Below, in pieces: positions 9,855 through 23,133 of a DNA stretch of 64,000 nucleotides. This stretch comes from Lineolata rhizophorae (Eukaryota; Ascomycota; Dothideomycetes; Lineolatales; Lineolataceae), in NCBI GenBank assembly GCA_010093515.1, contig MU001674.1, positions 925,975-989,974 on the forward strand. Reading direction: 5' to 3'. The number at the start of each line of letters is the position of its first letter. Position 1 is the stretch's first letter. The position numbers and the translations under genes were made by a program. Below the pieces are notes generated by a model. It did no database searches and had not been told where the DNA came from. It saw nothing but the letters and a program-made list of their open reading frames with translations.

Positions 9855-12800
9855 ATGGCTGCGCAAGGCGGAGGAAACATCAAGGTCGTGGTCCGGGTGC
9901 GACCCTTTAATGGGCGAGGTATGCGCGTTCCCATTTCCCCCTCCCTTTTCCGCCCGCCGCGCCCGTCCCGTCTCGCCCTCTCCGAGGTTTCGAGGACGTT
10001 ACTTTGGTGACGGGAAAAGCCGCTCGAGTGCATGCCTAGCTGACCGACTGACCGCGCGATGCTTCCATTATAGAGATCGATCGCAAGGCAAAATGCATCG
10101 TTCAAATGAAAGACAGCCAGACGGTGCTATCGCCTCCGGCCAACATCGACCCGAAGTCCAAAAGCGCCAAGGCTGCCCTTGAGGGCACGAAGACCTTCGC
10201 CTTCGACAAGAGTTATTGGTCCTTCGACCGCAACGACTCCCACTTTGCCGGCCAAAACGACCTTTTCCGCGACCTCGGCCAACCCCTGCTCCAAAATGCC
10301 TTCCAGGGTTACAACAATTGCATCTTCGCCTACGGCCAGACCGGCTCCGGCAAGTCGTATTCCATGATGGGCTACGGCGAGGATGCTGGCGTCATTCCGC
10401 GCATCTGCCGCAGCATGTTCGAGCGCATTGAGGAGATGCAGCATGACAAGACGCTTACGTGCACCGTCGAGGTCTCCTATCTCGAAATCTACAACGAGCG
10501 CGTCCGCGATTTGCTCAACCCGTCCACCAAGGGCAATCTCAAAGTCCGAGAGCATCCTTCCACGGGGCCCTACGTCGAGGATCTCGCCAAGCTGGTCGTC
10601 CGTTCTTTCCAGGAAATTGAGAACCTCATGGATGAAGGCAATAAGGCTCGTACCGTCGCTGCAACCAACATGAATGAAACTTCTAGTCGATCTCATGCAG
10701 TTTTTACGCTTACCTTAACACAGAAACGTCACGACGTAGAAACGAGCATGGATACGGAAAAGGTAGCCAAGATCAGTCTGGTCGACTTGGCTGGGTCCGA
10801 AAGAGCCACGTCGACCGGTGCTACTGGTGCTCGGTTAAAGGAGGGTGCGGAGATCAACCGTTCGCTGTCCACGCTCGGGCGTGTCATCGCGGCCCTCGCC
10901 GATTTATCGTCCGGGAAGAAGAAGAATGCATCCATGGTGCCCTACCGTGACTCGGTCTTGACATGGCTGTTGAAGGATTCCCTGGGAGGTAATAGTTTAA
11001 CAGCCATGATCGCTGCCATCTCTCCCGCAGATATCAATTTCGAAGAAACATTATCGACGCTACGATATGCCGACTCGGCGAAGAGAATCAAGAACCACGC
11101 CGTTGTCAACGAGGATCCGAACGCGCGCATGATAAGGGAGTTGAAGGAAGAGTTGGCTCAGCTCCGGTCGAAGCTAACTGGTGGCGGGGGTGCTGGTGGG
11201 GCCATCCTGGCCGAGGAACAGTACGCTCCGGATACTCCCCTCGAACAGCAGATCGTCTCCATCACTCAGGCGGACGGGAGCGTCAAGAAGGTATCCAAGG
11301 CAGAGATCGCGGAGCAGCTGGAGCAATCCGAGAAATTATACAAAGACCTGAATCAGACTTGGGAAGAGAAACTGCAGAAAACCGAGCAGGTCCACAAGGA
11401 GCGAGAAGCTGCGTTGGAAGAACTGGGCATCAGCATCGAGAAAGGATTCGTTGGGCTTTCGACGCCCAAGAAGATGCCGCATTTGGTCAACTTGAGCGAT
11501 GATCCGCTATTGGCTGAGTGTCTTGTCTACAACATAAAGCCCGGTACGACAATGGTGGGGAACGTCGAGACCGCGACGACGGCCGAAATCCGCCTAAACG
11601 GTTCGAAGATCTTGCATGAGCACTGCAGTTTCGAGAACGTCGACGGCGTGGTGACGGTCGTTCCGAAAGAAAATGCTGCCGTCATGGTCAATGGCCAGCG
11701 GATAGAGAAGCCAAAACGGTTACGTAGCGGCTATCGTATTATCCTAGGGGACTTCCATATTTTCCGCTTCAACCATCCTGAAGAAGCTCGGGCTGAGCGC
11801 GCCGAGCAGGGAGGGAGCTTATTGCGCCATTCCATTACAGCTAGCCAGCTCAATTCGCCGTCACCGCGGCCGTCGAACCACGAGCGATCAATCAGCGTTC
11901 TGAGCAAACCGGAATCGGAAATCGACTCTGACAGCCCACGACCAAGCTCGCCCGCTGGTTTCGCAACAGGAAGGGATTTTGACTGGTCGTTCGCTAGGAG
12001 GGAGGCTGTGACGGCAGTCCTTGGCTCCGACCAGAAGATTTCAAATCTCACGGACGATGAACTGGATGTGCTGTTTGAGGATCTCCAGAGAGTCCGAGCG
12101 GTTCGCAAGGGCCGGCCCGAAAGTCGCATCTTCGAGAACGGTGGCGAGGACGATACAGACTCGGTCCATTCATATCCAGTGCGGGAGAAATACGCGTCAA
12201 ATGGCACAATTGACAACTTCTCTCTCGATACCGCACTAACGATTCCGTCGACACCCCAGCAGGGTGAAGAGGACGAGCGACTACGGCTCGTCCGGGAAGA
12301 CATGCAGCAGCAGCTTGAGAAACAAAAGGAAGAGTATCAGTCGAAGCTGAAATCTGCGGAAGAGTCAAATGTTGAGATCGAGGAAATCCGCGCCGAGAAG
12401 GCGAAGATGGAGGAGAGTCTCCAGCACGTCAAGGAGGACATGCAGAAAGAGTTGAAGAAGCAGAAGGAGGAGTTTGAGCGTCAGATTTCAGAGCTGAAGC
12501 AGGAAACGCCAACGCTCAACGGCGAGCTTACGCTTACACAGAGGCACCACGAGCTTGCTCGTGAAGTCTTTAGCCAGTGGACGAGGCGGAAATATGTCGC
12601 CATGGCTGAGAGCTTGCTTCAGAACGCCGCTCTTCTTAAAGAAGCGCAAGTCATGAGCCACACTATGGACAAGCACGTCGTGTTCCAGTTTTGCATCATT
12701 GAGCCCGGGCACACTTTCGCTTCGTCGTACGACCTCGTGCTGAATGGCATATCCACAGAGGACGATGAGGATCTCGACACGACGCCTAAACCTTGCGTAG

Positions 12801-14851
12801 GCATCAGAGTCATCGACTTCAAAAACCATGTGATTCACTTGTGGTCACTTCAGAAGCTCCGGAAACGAGTGCGACTCATGCGACAGATGCACCAGTACCT
12901 AAATCGACCGGAGTACCTGCAGCATTTCCGACTAGAAAATCCATTCTCGGAGCCGTGTCTGCCGGAATATTCTCGAATCGGTGATGTAGATGTGCCCCTT
13001 GCGGCTGTATTCGAGTCTCGAGTTCAAGACTTCACGATGGACGTGTTCTCTCCGTACACGTCAAACGTCGTCGGCATCATCCGGTTATCCCTAGAGCCGT
13101 CTTCAGCAGAGGCGCCCTCCTCAACTCTCAAGTTTAATGTGGTCATGCACGACTTAGTTGGCTTCCCAGAACGAGAAGGCACTGAAGTCCATGCTCAACT
13201 CTTTGTGCCTGGTGTTTCCGAGGAAGGCGGAGCGACGACGACGCAGATGATCAATGACTTTGATGAGGGTCCCGTGCGCTTTGAAAGCGTGCATAGCATG
13301 AGTTTACCTTTCTCAAGCCCCCGAACGTCAGCCTTGCGCGTGTCAATATTTGCCAAGGTGACTTCTATGCACCTAGATAAACTGCTTAGTTGGGACGACA
13401 TGAGAGACTCCGCGCCCCGTCCGAAACAGAAGCGGAACGCGTCTCGTCTCGCTGAGTCGGAATTCTACACGGAGGAGAGACATGATATCTTTACTCGAGT
13501 GCAGATCCAGGAGATTTCGGAAGATGGAACCTACCAGCCTGTCGAAGTCGTCCAAAACAGTCCTCTAGATTCGGGCGCATACCAACTTCACCAAGGTCTT
13601 CAGCGACGCGTCGTTGTTAATCTGACGCATAGTTCCAGTCAGGCCTTGCAATGGGAGGAGATCACGAACATCCGGGTTTCGCGGGTTCGTCTCCTAGATC
13701 CCTCTGGTTCGATAGCCGATCCGGAATCGGAGCAGAACGAGGTCATGGTCAAACTTGTCTCTCCCCCCTCAGTTAAAGACAACGCGGATGGCACGAGCAA
13801 CGTCGCCTTTATTGGCCAATGGGACTCGAGTGTGCACAATTCTCTGCTCTTGGATAGGACTACGGCAGAAAGATATCGCGTCCAAATTTGTTTAATGTGG
13901 GATGTCAAGTGCGCTCGGCTTACGTCGCCAATGACATTCTCGCTCGACTTATCCCTTCAAATCCGCTCGCGCTCCTACATTCGGCAATCTTCCATGTTTA
14001 TGCAATTATTCAACGCATCCCGGGTTGTTCATTCGACAACGGGTGCTTTCTCTGTCGGCATACGCCCGACATCTGCCAAGCGCGCTGTGGATCTTTGGCG
14101 TATGAGCACCCATAATGACTACGTCAAGGGCGAGGAGCTACTTTCGGGATGGACTCCACGTGGTGTCTCGCTTGTGCGTGACTTTATTGCCAGTCGCAAA
14201 CGGCGACGTCGTGTGGCCGAGGTAGAAGCAGCTCGTGGCGTTATGAGCGCGAAGCTGTTGCAAGTTCCAACCGTTAACGGAACGGCCAAATCAACCCGGC
14301 CCGATACGCCACTCGACGAGCGGCAGATCAAACTTCTTCAAATGGTGCTCGATCTATGGAAGGCAAAGAAGGGCATCGAGGAATTGATTCTCACGAAGGA
14401 GAACATTGAACCTCCCGCCAACGGGGCCGCCTTCGCACCCACCCCGCCAAACGGAGCCGACACCGCTGGCACACCCACCCTCGTCGCCGAGGTCCGCTTC
14501 ATCCCCAAGAATCCGGCCCTGCTCAAGGGCGGCTACCTGTTGATGCCCGACGACACCAACTCGCGGTGGGTGCGGCGGTGGGTCGAATTGCGGCGGCCAT
14601 ACCTGCACGTACATAGTGTACCGGAGGGTGACGAGGTCAACGCCATCGGCTTGTCGGCGGCGCGCGTCGACCACCGCCCGCAAGTCGCGCAGCTGCTGAG
14701 GCGCAACGCAGACAACGTGTTTGCCGTGTACGCGCCGCAGAACGCCTTCCTGTTCGCAGCACGGGGTGAGCGTGAGAAGATCGAGTGGATACTTAAGATC
14801 GATCAGAGTTACTTTAGCAGTAGCGGGAGTAATTCGGCTGAGGATGAATGA
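9855..14851 (+). CDS. uncA: kinesin-3 (Unc104/KIF1, UncA-type) motor protein
   Basis: Exon 1, 9855-9918, encodes the motor start (NIKVVVRVRPFNGR). A 155 bp intron (GTATGC...TATAG) leads to exon 2, 10074-14851. The product is about 1613 residues, the usual size for fungal UncA. The motor domain covers about residues 1-360: P-loop GQTGSGKS near 109, switch I NETSSRSH near 222, switch II DLAGSER near 258. It is followed by a neck and short coiled coils, a forkhead-associated domain at about 510-590, a Glu/Lys-rich coiled coil near 750-830, the kinesin-3 central region, and a C-terminal pleckstrin-homology domain at about 1490-1605. The FHA plus PH layout identifies kinesin-3 rather than kinesin-1. 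Such motors carry endosomes and other vesicles toward microtubule plus ends, and the PH domain binds phosphoinositides. Alpha-tubulin, the track subunit, lies about 4 kb away, probably by chance. Confidence 0.95.
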
Positions 14852-15740
14852 GGGGTGTTGCGGTGGCGAGCACTGTATTAACATACTGGGAAGGTTATTT
14901 TTAATTTGCTTTCGCCAACTGGCAAAAGGGCGGGCTCCCCCCAGTTATGTTGTAGGACCTGGACGGGCCTCATCGAGTTTGTCTTTTCACAACATTCGTT
15001 CAAAACATCGATCCATTTCTTTTGTAACCCGATCTGTATTACAATACGCAGCGTTTGACCCTTCAGTGGCGTCGGCGATCTGGGGAGCATCAGGGACGCG
15101 GCAATGCGTAGGTAGCTGTGCTTACTCGCTTGCATTTGTTGCCCTGCTTTGCTCTGGAAAGGCGTTTCGCAGGCATTTTATTTTTAGAAAGGCCCCTAAG
15201 TGGGCTTTCGTCTCTGTTTCGAATTGTCATCTAAAGCCGCGTCGATCTCTTTCTTCCGCGAGTTTTCTTTTTTTCTTAGATACCCCCCCGATCATTCCCT
15301 TGCGTACTGAACAGCTTTTCCTTTTAAAGCTTGACTGTGTGGGTGGAAGCAAATGGGGTTTCGGATGCGTGAGATATCGGAGGGTGCTGAGTAGTACACT
15401 GACGTGTATAGTAGATAGTCAGTAGTGAAGAGGATTTAGGTATGAAAAATGCCGGCTAGATGGATAGGAGTTTAGTGGAATTTTGTGACGATGCCGGTGA
15501 AGTCTAACGGAGTGTTCTGTGCTTGAATATTTTTACTAAATATGGATGAAAAGGATCCACCAACGTCCGGGCCGCAAGTGGATACTGCAAACGTTGCAAA
15601 CCCACACTTGCCTGCCGACCAACCACGCCACTTTCCCGCCAAAGCTCCACCGACATCGGTCGAGCTTCGCAAAATCCCAGGACCATTATTTCAAGACTCT
15701 GCAACTTGAAAAACTCATCTCACTCACCATATTACCCACC
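14852..15740. other. intergenic region, kinesin 3' end to TPA1 promoter
   Basis: An 890-base spacer with no supported gene. It is T-rich in the middle, consistent with a 3' UTR. The last 150 bases are CA- and CT-rich up to the ATG at 15741. Confidence 0.5.
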
Positions 15741-17879
15741 ATGAAGCGCAAGAACGAGGAAGAAACAAGTGTGCCGGTGAAGGCGAAGAAGCAGGCTCTA
15801 TCGTCAGACGAATTGAAGCAGAAATTCCGCGATGGGCTTTTCGATGAAGGCGTTCTCAACGCCTACGTGGAGCAATATGCCGAGTCGCAACCGTGCGTTG
15901 AGCGCCAATTGTCCTGAAGGCGGTCTCTGTGATCGACCGTCATTTCGGCAATCCAAAGACAGATCTAGACTCACAATTCGCATAGGTATAAGCACGCGGT
16001 AATCTCGAACTTGATCAACGACAGCCTCCTGCGCAACGTCCGCGCCGAAATTACCTCACACCTCTCCTTCACGCCCAAGGAGACGGATATCTACAAGATC
16101 CACCAGTCGGGGGACCTGGCGAACCTGGACGGGCTGGACGACGCGTCGCTGGCGCGGCTGCCGTCGCTGCTGGCGCTCCGCGACGCGCTCTACTCGGCCG
16201 AGTTCAGGGCGTACGTGTCGGCCATCGCGAACGTGGGCCCACTGTCGGGCGCCAAGACCGACATGGCCATCAACGTCTACACGCCCGGCTGCCACCTGCT
16301 GTGCCACGACGACGTCATCGGCTCCCGCCGCGTCTCGTACATCCTGTACCTGACGGACCCGGACAAGCCGTGGCGGGCCGAGTGGGGCGGCGCGCTGCGG
16401 CTATACCCGACGGAGACGATGGGCGAGGGCGAGGAGAGAGCGCTCGTGCCGCTGCCGGACTTCTCCGTCGTGATCCCGCCGGCGTGGAACCAGCTGAGCT
16501 TCTTCGCGGTGCAGCCGGGCGAGAGCTTCCATGACGTCGAGGAGGTGTACGCGAGGGGCGAGGGGGAGCCGGGAGAGGACGTGGATGGCGGGCGCGTGCG
16601 CATGGCGATTTCGGGCTGGTTTCACATCCCGCAGGAAGGTGAGGAGGGGTACGAACCCGGCGCGGAGGAGAAGCTGGCGGCGAGGAGCTCGCTCAGCCAG
16701 TTGGAAGGGAAGGCGGACCAGTATGATTTGCCGCAGCCGCGTTGGCGCGAGTACGACGGCGGTGCGCAGGAGGACGGCTACGAGAAGGGGAAGGCGAAAC
16801 TGGAAGAGGTGGGGCAGCAGGCGGAGCTCTCGGAGGACGACTTGCAGTTCCTACTCCGCTTCATGACGCCGCACTACTTGACGCCGGATACGGTCGAAGA
16901 GCTTTCCGAGTTGTTCGCCGACGAGTCATCCTTGCGCCTTTCGAACCTACTCTCGCCAAAGTTTTCAGCGCACCTGCGTGAATTCGTTGAGGAAGCGGAG
17001 AAGAACTCCGAGATACCCTCCAGCAAAGCGGATGGGCTGACCGGCAAAGCGCGTCCGCCGCACAAACACCGTTTCCTTTATCGCCACGCGGCGGACGAAT
17101 CCCCGGAACAAGCTGATGCCCAGACTCCGTACGATGCGCTCCTGGACACGTTCCTGCCATCGACGGCTTTCAAGAAATGGCTCAGCCTCGCCACAGGCCT
17201 GACGCTTTCGCGCTCCAACGTCTTGGCCCGTCGGTTCCGTCGCGGCCTCGACTACACGCTAGCGACATCCTATGACGAGCCGGAGCCACAGCTGGAAATC
17301 TGCCTTGCTATAACGCCGAGCAAAGGATGGGGCGAGGAGGAGAATGAGGACGAGGAGGCCGAGGACGACGAGACGAGTGAGGATGGAGATACTATTGAGC
17401 ACGATAAGGCTAACGGGCGGGCGTCTCGGGCCGACGAGCCTCCGCGTGGGAAGAAAGCACCGTGGAATGGGACCGAGAATGGCGACGCGCAGAAGGGCTC
17501 CACCGCCGCGGCCCCTGCCGCGGCCCCTGCTACGGAGACGGACGGTGTTGGCGGGTACGAAGTGTACATGGCCGGCGACGACGACGACGATGAAGAAGAC
17601 GCCGCGAATGGCAGAGAAGTCACCGGCGACCGCAGCACGGGTGCCGGGCAGCGGAGAAGGAGGGCCGACCCGGCCGTGTATCGGAGCGGTGGCGGGGCCG
17701 AGGATGAGGACGGGGTGCTGTTCAGCATGGCGCCCAGCTGGAACAACATGAGCATCGTGCTGCGCGACACGGGGGTGCTGCGCTTCGTGAAGTATGTGAG
17801 TAGGGCGGCTAGGGGGGATAGATGGGATGTCGTTGGGGACTTTGGGGTCGTTCCTGAAGAGGACGAGGCTGAGGAATGA
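15741..17879 (+). CDS. TPA1: Tpa1/Ofd1-type prolyl 3-hydroxylase (2-oxoglutarate oxygenase)
   Basis: Exons 15741-15892 and 15986-17879 flank a 93 bp intron with donor GTGCGT and acceptor CATAG. Joining gives PYKHAVISNLIND in frame. The product is about 681 residues. A catalytic double-stranded beta-helix domain covers about residues 60-220: the iron ligands are in CHLLCHDDV (His and Asp) and in the later ESFHDVEEV (His), with a family-typical SRRVSYILYLTD strand. A second, degenerate oxygenase domain follows (about 300-680), interrupted by an acidic, low-complexity insert near 510-610. Family members hydroxylate a proline of ribosomal protein uS12 (Rps23) and affect translation termination; fission yeast Ofd1 also controls the sterol regulator Sre1 in response to oxygen. 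The N-terminus is Lys-rich and may be nuclear. It converges on the alpha-tubulin gene. Confidence 0.88.
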
Positions 17880-18868
17880 AGGTAGAAGTGAGTGTTAAGG
17901 GCATGGTGTGGCTTATTTATTCAGTATTTGGTCTGTGAATGGCGTTTAGGGTTTGGGCTGAGTGAGATGGAAAAAGTGGCTATAGGCGTACAAAAATGTT
18001 ATGGTAAAGTTTCGGGCTACCTGCTTGTTTGAAATATGTCGTTCTTGAGTGCCTGAGGAACTCTGTCTAGAATGGAAGTTTTGCACTTCTCAATTCTATA
18101 AACAATAAAAAGGGTCTATTCGAAGAGTTGTAGAGATTTGCTAATCTCGAGGGTACGTGGGCGCTTCTGCATAGTGAACGGCGTCACACTGAGATTATAC
18201 TAGTTTAGGAAAGGTGTCTTCAACGTAGACGCTTTCAATTAGGCAAAGAGGCTGTAGCCGAACCTCACGACCTTAATATCAGGATGAGGGTACGAGTCTA
18301 CGTATCGAAGTGGCGGAAGTGTCCTCCGTACAATCGCAATGAGACGCACACGAGGCATCACCCGTAGTCCAGCATCCCTCGCCCCGCCTAATAATAGCAC
18401 CGTTAAAAGGCTAGGGCGCACGCCATCGGAAACTAACAAACCACAAGGGCAATTCAAATTCAGCTGGGTGCAATTGCTCTGGTAACTACTGTTGGCATTG
18501 ACTATACCTGACGGCACGCCAAACAAGGATGGGGGAATTTCGCCGAAGGGTCCGCGTCGCACACCGTGAGGATAGCCGGGTGGAGGGAATGGGGAGGAGG
18601 AAAAAGGGTTGATGGGAAAAGAAGACCGGTCAGTTCTACGTACAGCAAAAAGCACCTAGGCCGCCAAATGGCCGGATCCAAAAACCTGTTTCACCCATCT
18701 GCAGCCCTTCCCCGACTTGAGTTGAAGTGCAGCGCCTCGGGAGTGAGAACAAGACGGGGGAAAGCGGACGGCGCTCTGTTTCACCGACTATTTCCTGACC
18801 AGAAAAGAAACAACATTTGACCAGCAGACACCGTCGCCCTGCCTACCTGCCCTTCTTCTTGCCCGTTT
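17880..18868. other. convergent intergenic region
   Basis: Nearly 1 kb separates the 3' ends of TPA1 and alpha-tubulin. An AATAAA hexamer at 18104-18109 is a candidate polyadenylation signal for TPA1. An open frame of 138 codons on the minus strand (18239-18655) has no codon bias or domain and is not called. Confidence 0.5.
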
Positions 18869-20597
18869 CTAGTACTCGCCCTCCTCGACGCCCTCCTCGA
18901 GGCTGTCCGACGCCACCTCCTCGTAGTCCTTCTCGAGCGCGGCCAGGTCCTCGCGGGCCTCGGAGAACTCGCCCTCCTCCATGCCCTCGCCGACGTACCA
19001 GTGCACGAAGGCGCGCTTGCTGTACATGAGGTCGAACTTGTGGTCGAGCCGGGACCAGGCCTCGGCGATGGCCGTCGTGTTGGACAGCATGCTGACGGAC
19101 CGGTCAACCGGCGCCAGCTCGCCGCCCGGCACGCACATGGGCTTCTGGTAGTTAATGCCCAGCTTGAAGCCGGTCGGGCACCACTCGACCAGATTGAACG
19201 ACGCCTTGGCCTTGAGAGCCGCAATGGCCGCATTGCAGTCGCGCGGCACCACGTCGCCGCGGTACAGCAACGCCACCGCCATGTACTTGCCGTTGCGCGG
19301 GTCGCAAACGACCATTTGGTTGTTGGGCTCGAAGCCTGCGATTATTTGTAAGCAGTTGATTAATAGTGATAGGGTTGTTCGACCGGGACATACACTGGAA
19401 GGTCAGGTCGTGCACCTTGAAGCTCTCGTGCGAGCTCTTGTGGCTCGAAATGACGGGAGCATAGCTGATGAGCGGGTAGTGGATACGCGGGTACGGCACC
19501 AGGTTGGTCTGGAACTCGTTTAGGTCGACGTTGAGGGCGCCATCGAAGCGCAGGCTAGAGGTGATGGAGCTAACGACCTGCGCGATCAGGCGGTTGAGGT
19601 GCTCGTAGTTGGGACGCGGGATATCCAAGTTGCGACGGCAAATGTCGTACACGGCCTCATTGTCGACAAGGAAGGTGCAGTCCGAATTCTCGATAGTGCT
19701 GTGAGTAGACAGAACGGCGTTGTACGGCTCGACGACCGAGGTCGACATGCGCGGCGCCGGATAGACAGAAAACTCGAGCTTGGACTTCTTGCCGTAGTCG
19801 GTGGAGAGGCGCTCAAGGAGGAGGGCACCGAAGCCGGAACCCGTGCCGCCGCCGAAGGAGTGGAAGATCAGGAATCCCTGGAGGGACGAGCAGTTGTCTG
19901 GTTGTGTGGTCGGGTTAGTCCGGTGGAACGATGGAACGCGCTTTCCAGGTGGTCGGGAGTAGCGTACCTGCCACGCGACGAATGCGATCAATGACATTGT
20001 CAACAAGCTCCTTGCCGATGGTGTAGTGGCCGCGGGCATCTGCGGCACGCAATTCACGTCAGTTTTGTCGTCTCCGCACGGGCCCGGATCGCCCCGGGAG
20101 GCTGATCCATTACGCACAGTTGTTGGCCGCGTCCTCCTTGCCGCTGATCAACAGCTCCGGATGGAACAGCTGCCTATAGTCGCCGGTGCGGATCTCGTCG
20201 ATGGGCTAGACACGTCAGACAGTCAGCGCACCGCCGGCGGAATGGGCCGCGAGCCACGCGTCGAGAGGGCTCACAGAGGGGTCGAGATCGACGAAGATGG
20301 AGCGCGGCACATATTTGCCGCTGCCGGTCTCGGTGAAGAAGGTCTCGAACGAGGCACCCTCGATGGTCTCGTGGTTGTCCGGGTCGGGGCGGCCGTCGGC
20401 CTTGAGACCGTGCTCGAGCAGGTACCTGTGGGCGAGCGTTCGTCGTCAGCGTAGGCGCTCTTTGCGGGGGAGGCGGGATGGCGCGACGACGCGAAAAGGG
20501 GTGCATGGCGGGGGAGGCGTCCTCACAGCTCCCAGGCGGAGTTGCCCAGCTGGGTGCCGGCCTGGCCGATGTGGATGTGGCAGATTTCACCTCGCAT
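18869..20597 (-). CDS. tubA: alpha-tubulin
   Basis: Six exons on the minus strand: 20597-20527, 20425-20275, 20205-20118, 20039-19968, 19897-19394 and 19335-18869. All introns are GT-AG and short (57 to 101 bp). The joined product is exactly 450 residues, the normal alpha-tubulin length. It starts [14 protein letters not shown], as fungal alpha-tubulins do. It carries the GTP-binding glycine loop GGGTGSGFG, the NPLD-equivalent [11 protein letters not shown] region, and ends EEGEY with the C-terminal tyrosine used in the detyrosination cycle. The N-terminal sequence and [18 protein letters not shown] exclude beta-tubulin. It forms microtubules with beta-tubulin and is the track for the nearby kinesin. 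Intron-rich 5' ends are typical of fungal tubulin genes. I see no damage. Confidence 0.97.
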
Positions 20598-21589
20598 GGT
20601 TGCTGGCTGTCGTCGAGAGAGCTGGCGAAGAAGAGCAGATAAGGGCGGTGCTTGGGAGTGTGGGAGAAGGGCAATTAGCAGCGTCGAGGCGGTGTGTCCG
20701 TGTTTACGCTTCAGGCTAGGGGGCCGTGCTTGGTGGGGAGGGGCTCTCGGTTGGCGCGCGTTGGTGTGCGGCGCGCCAAGCCCGCAACACAAAACACGCG
20801 AAGCCTGCGCTTCGGCCTTTCATGCCTACCACGCATCTGTGTCCAGCCCGTATTTCAACAAGCAAAACGCACCCCATGAATCCTTTTTAGCGATCCATAT
20901 AGTTTAGTTTCGCCTTCGTTGTGCTTTAAGCTACTCTTCATAGAGCATGCGGAGATGCATTGTACTCGGCTTCTTGATCCACTTCCAAACGAAAAGCAGT
21001 GTTGTAAGGCTGGATTTTGGCATCATGAAGCCCTTAGGAATGCTATGTACTACAGTGCTGATCTAAATACCGTTAGATGTGTCTTGCTTTATCGAAGTTT
21101 CGAAGATCGCGGTCCGATATGTATGTACAAGTACTTAGTTGTACGTTACTTTAGCGAGAAATCTGTCTCCAAGTATCCATCTACGGTCGAAGCCACCCAT
21201 GTCCCATCTCATTCTCCTACACCCGTAGACGTGTCTGCAAAGTTAATATAACTGCTGCCACTGATGTTGGGGTTAGCAGACCCGCCGCCAGCACGACCGG
21301 AACAGGCTAGCGTGCTTCCTCTTTCCGAGCTGTCCCTTGCGCCCGTTCTGGTGGCGCTCGTTTACGCGCCCACTGACAGCCCGCTATTTATCCCGCAGCT
21401 AGTCTAGCTCGGTCCCTCGGGCCCAAGTCGTGAGGTCAGCAGTTTCTCGTCTCCACCTTCAAGTGCGGAGGGGAGCAGACTACGAACAATTCTCTCCTGC
21501 AAATTCTCCTACAGAGAAGGCAACAAAAAAGAAGCGCGTCTCCTTGCTTAGGGGCCCGGCTTCGTACTTTGACAGGGATCGAAGAAGTC
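20598..21589. other. divergent intergenic region
   Basis: About 1 kb lies between the alpha-tubulin start (minus strand) and the questin oxidase-like start (plus strand). The first 150 bases are purine/GC-rich and are probably the tubulin promoter. The middle is AT-rich and shows no gene. Confidence 0.5.
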
Positions 21590-23133
21590 ATGTTGAGCTT
21601 TCTTTCAAGCACGATTTGGGGCAGCTCCCAGTCCCAGCAGCCGATCCCGTTACCTCCGGTGGAGACCCACAATGTCGAGACTGCGGCGGAGAGGAGACCG
21701 AGGACCCTGAAGCATTTGCTTAAGGCCAATCATGCCAACCATTCCATCATCTATCACAACCTGCGCTTTCACAACCATTGTCCTCACGTACGTTCGGGGC
21801 CCTTCTTTGAAGTAATGCGGTGTGTTTATTTGATGGTGCGATTTGACGGACGATTCTAGATTCTCGGCTCTGCCTACATATACGGAGCTACCCCGGAGCA
21901 CATGACTGCCATCTACGACAAGGAGGCAGATGAATTGGAACCATGGCATGACTCCCCAGCTGAAATCACCCAGGATGACTGGCGAGATTTTCTGGGCCAG
22001 AGAAAGTGCGCAGCATACCGTAATTGATTCGACGGAATTTCGAGCAGACTACTGACCGACGAACAGCTACCAGAGGGCTTACGTTGACTTTTTTGAAGAC
22101 CAACTGGTGAAATACGGGTACGATTGGCGAAAGTTGGTTCACCACTACATGTTTGAGGGCGAGAAACCACTTGTCAACAGCCTCATATCCGGTCGTAAGT
22201 CTTCAGTTAGATGCGCCAAATTTACCCGCCAACCTACTAAAACATTCGGTGCCAGTGGCCCATCCACTAATCCATTTGGGATACGCCCTTGAACTCTCAT
22301 CCCGGACCGTTGCGATTGAGGCTCTTGCGTTAGCGACTTGCTTTTATAGCTTCCTTCACAAGTACTTGGACGATCCATCGTATACCAAGGCGTCCACGTT
22401 CAAGACCGACTCACCACTCAACATACTTCAACGTGTGGCTGCAGATTCGAGATTTGATGGTCTCTTCGATGGCCCGGGTCTGGGGAACATGGACGTCTTG
22501 TTCCAGAAACACGAAGCTGAACTGCTGGAGTACTGGAACGCATGGGACCTTTCCAATCCGGGAGAGCAGTTCGAGCAATCCCAGAGGGCAGCCGTCGCCC
22601 TTCTGGTGGCTACTCACAACCATCAGGATCAGAAGTACGACTTTTTCTTGGTCCATTTACTTACTAGCTCGCACGCCGTGCGCATTCTGTTGCCCCTGGT
22701 TCCTGCCAAGTTTCAGATCTCGCTGGTGCGCCAATGGTGGCTCTTCACCCTTGCAGTTTACATCTCACAGACAAGGCCGGAAATCAAACTCGAGCGGATT
22801 ACGGACTATGACGTTGCAGGCCGAGACTGGAAATTTGTGCAAAATGGCGCACTGAACTCGAGGTGGGCGTTGGACGCGCACTATGTCAAAGGTACGTACA
22901 ATCGGTCGGTGACTTGCAGTGCTTGGTGACTGCCTGGGCACACGGACCCCTTCGTCCATATGACATCATGTGCGACACGCATTAATGCTCGCGTAGCAAC
23001 CCGAGCGATGAAAGAAGCAGCCCAGACCTGGGGGGATGACTCGCAATTCTTTTTGAAAGCCGCGCTCAAATTTTCCGAAGAGTTCAATTCGTGGGGAGGC
23101 TTCGACGCGCTTGGCGCGAGTGATGTCAACTGA
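21590..23133 (+). CDS. questin oxidase-like protein (DUF4243 family)
   Basis: Five exons: 21590-21787, 21860-22005, 22067-22194, 22256-22891 and 22997-23133. All introns are GT-AG with matching phases. The product is about 414 residues. Recognisable stretches are HSIIYHNLRFHNHCPHILGS, YIYGATPEHM, YVDFFEDQLVKYG, AHPLIHLGYALELSS, ALALATCFYSFLHKYL and ATHNHQDQKYDFFLVHLL. The conserved His residues in these blocks are a mark of the family. The family includes the Baeyer-Villiger enzymes of geodin, monodictyphenone and aflatoxin pathways (GedK, MdpL, AflY), which open anthraquinone or related rings. Many members lie outside clusters and have unknown substrates. No polyketide synthase, regulator or transporter flanks it, so pathway membership cannot be inferred. 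GC content is lower than in neighbouring housekeeping genes. Confidence 0.85.

Noticed and set aside
9855-14851. Conventional kinesin (kinesin-1) for the motor gene
   Set aside because: The FHA domain after the motor and the C-terminal PH domain are specific to kinesin-3.
18239-18655. 138-codon minus-strand frame between TPA1 and alpha-tubulin
   Set aside because: Uneven codon use and no domain. It lies in a convergent 3' region.
18869-20597. Beta- or gamma-tubulin
   Set aside because: Length of 450 residues, the [14 protein letters not shown] start and the EEGEY end are those of alpha-tubulin.
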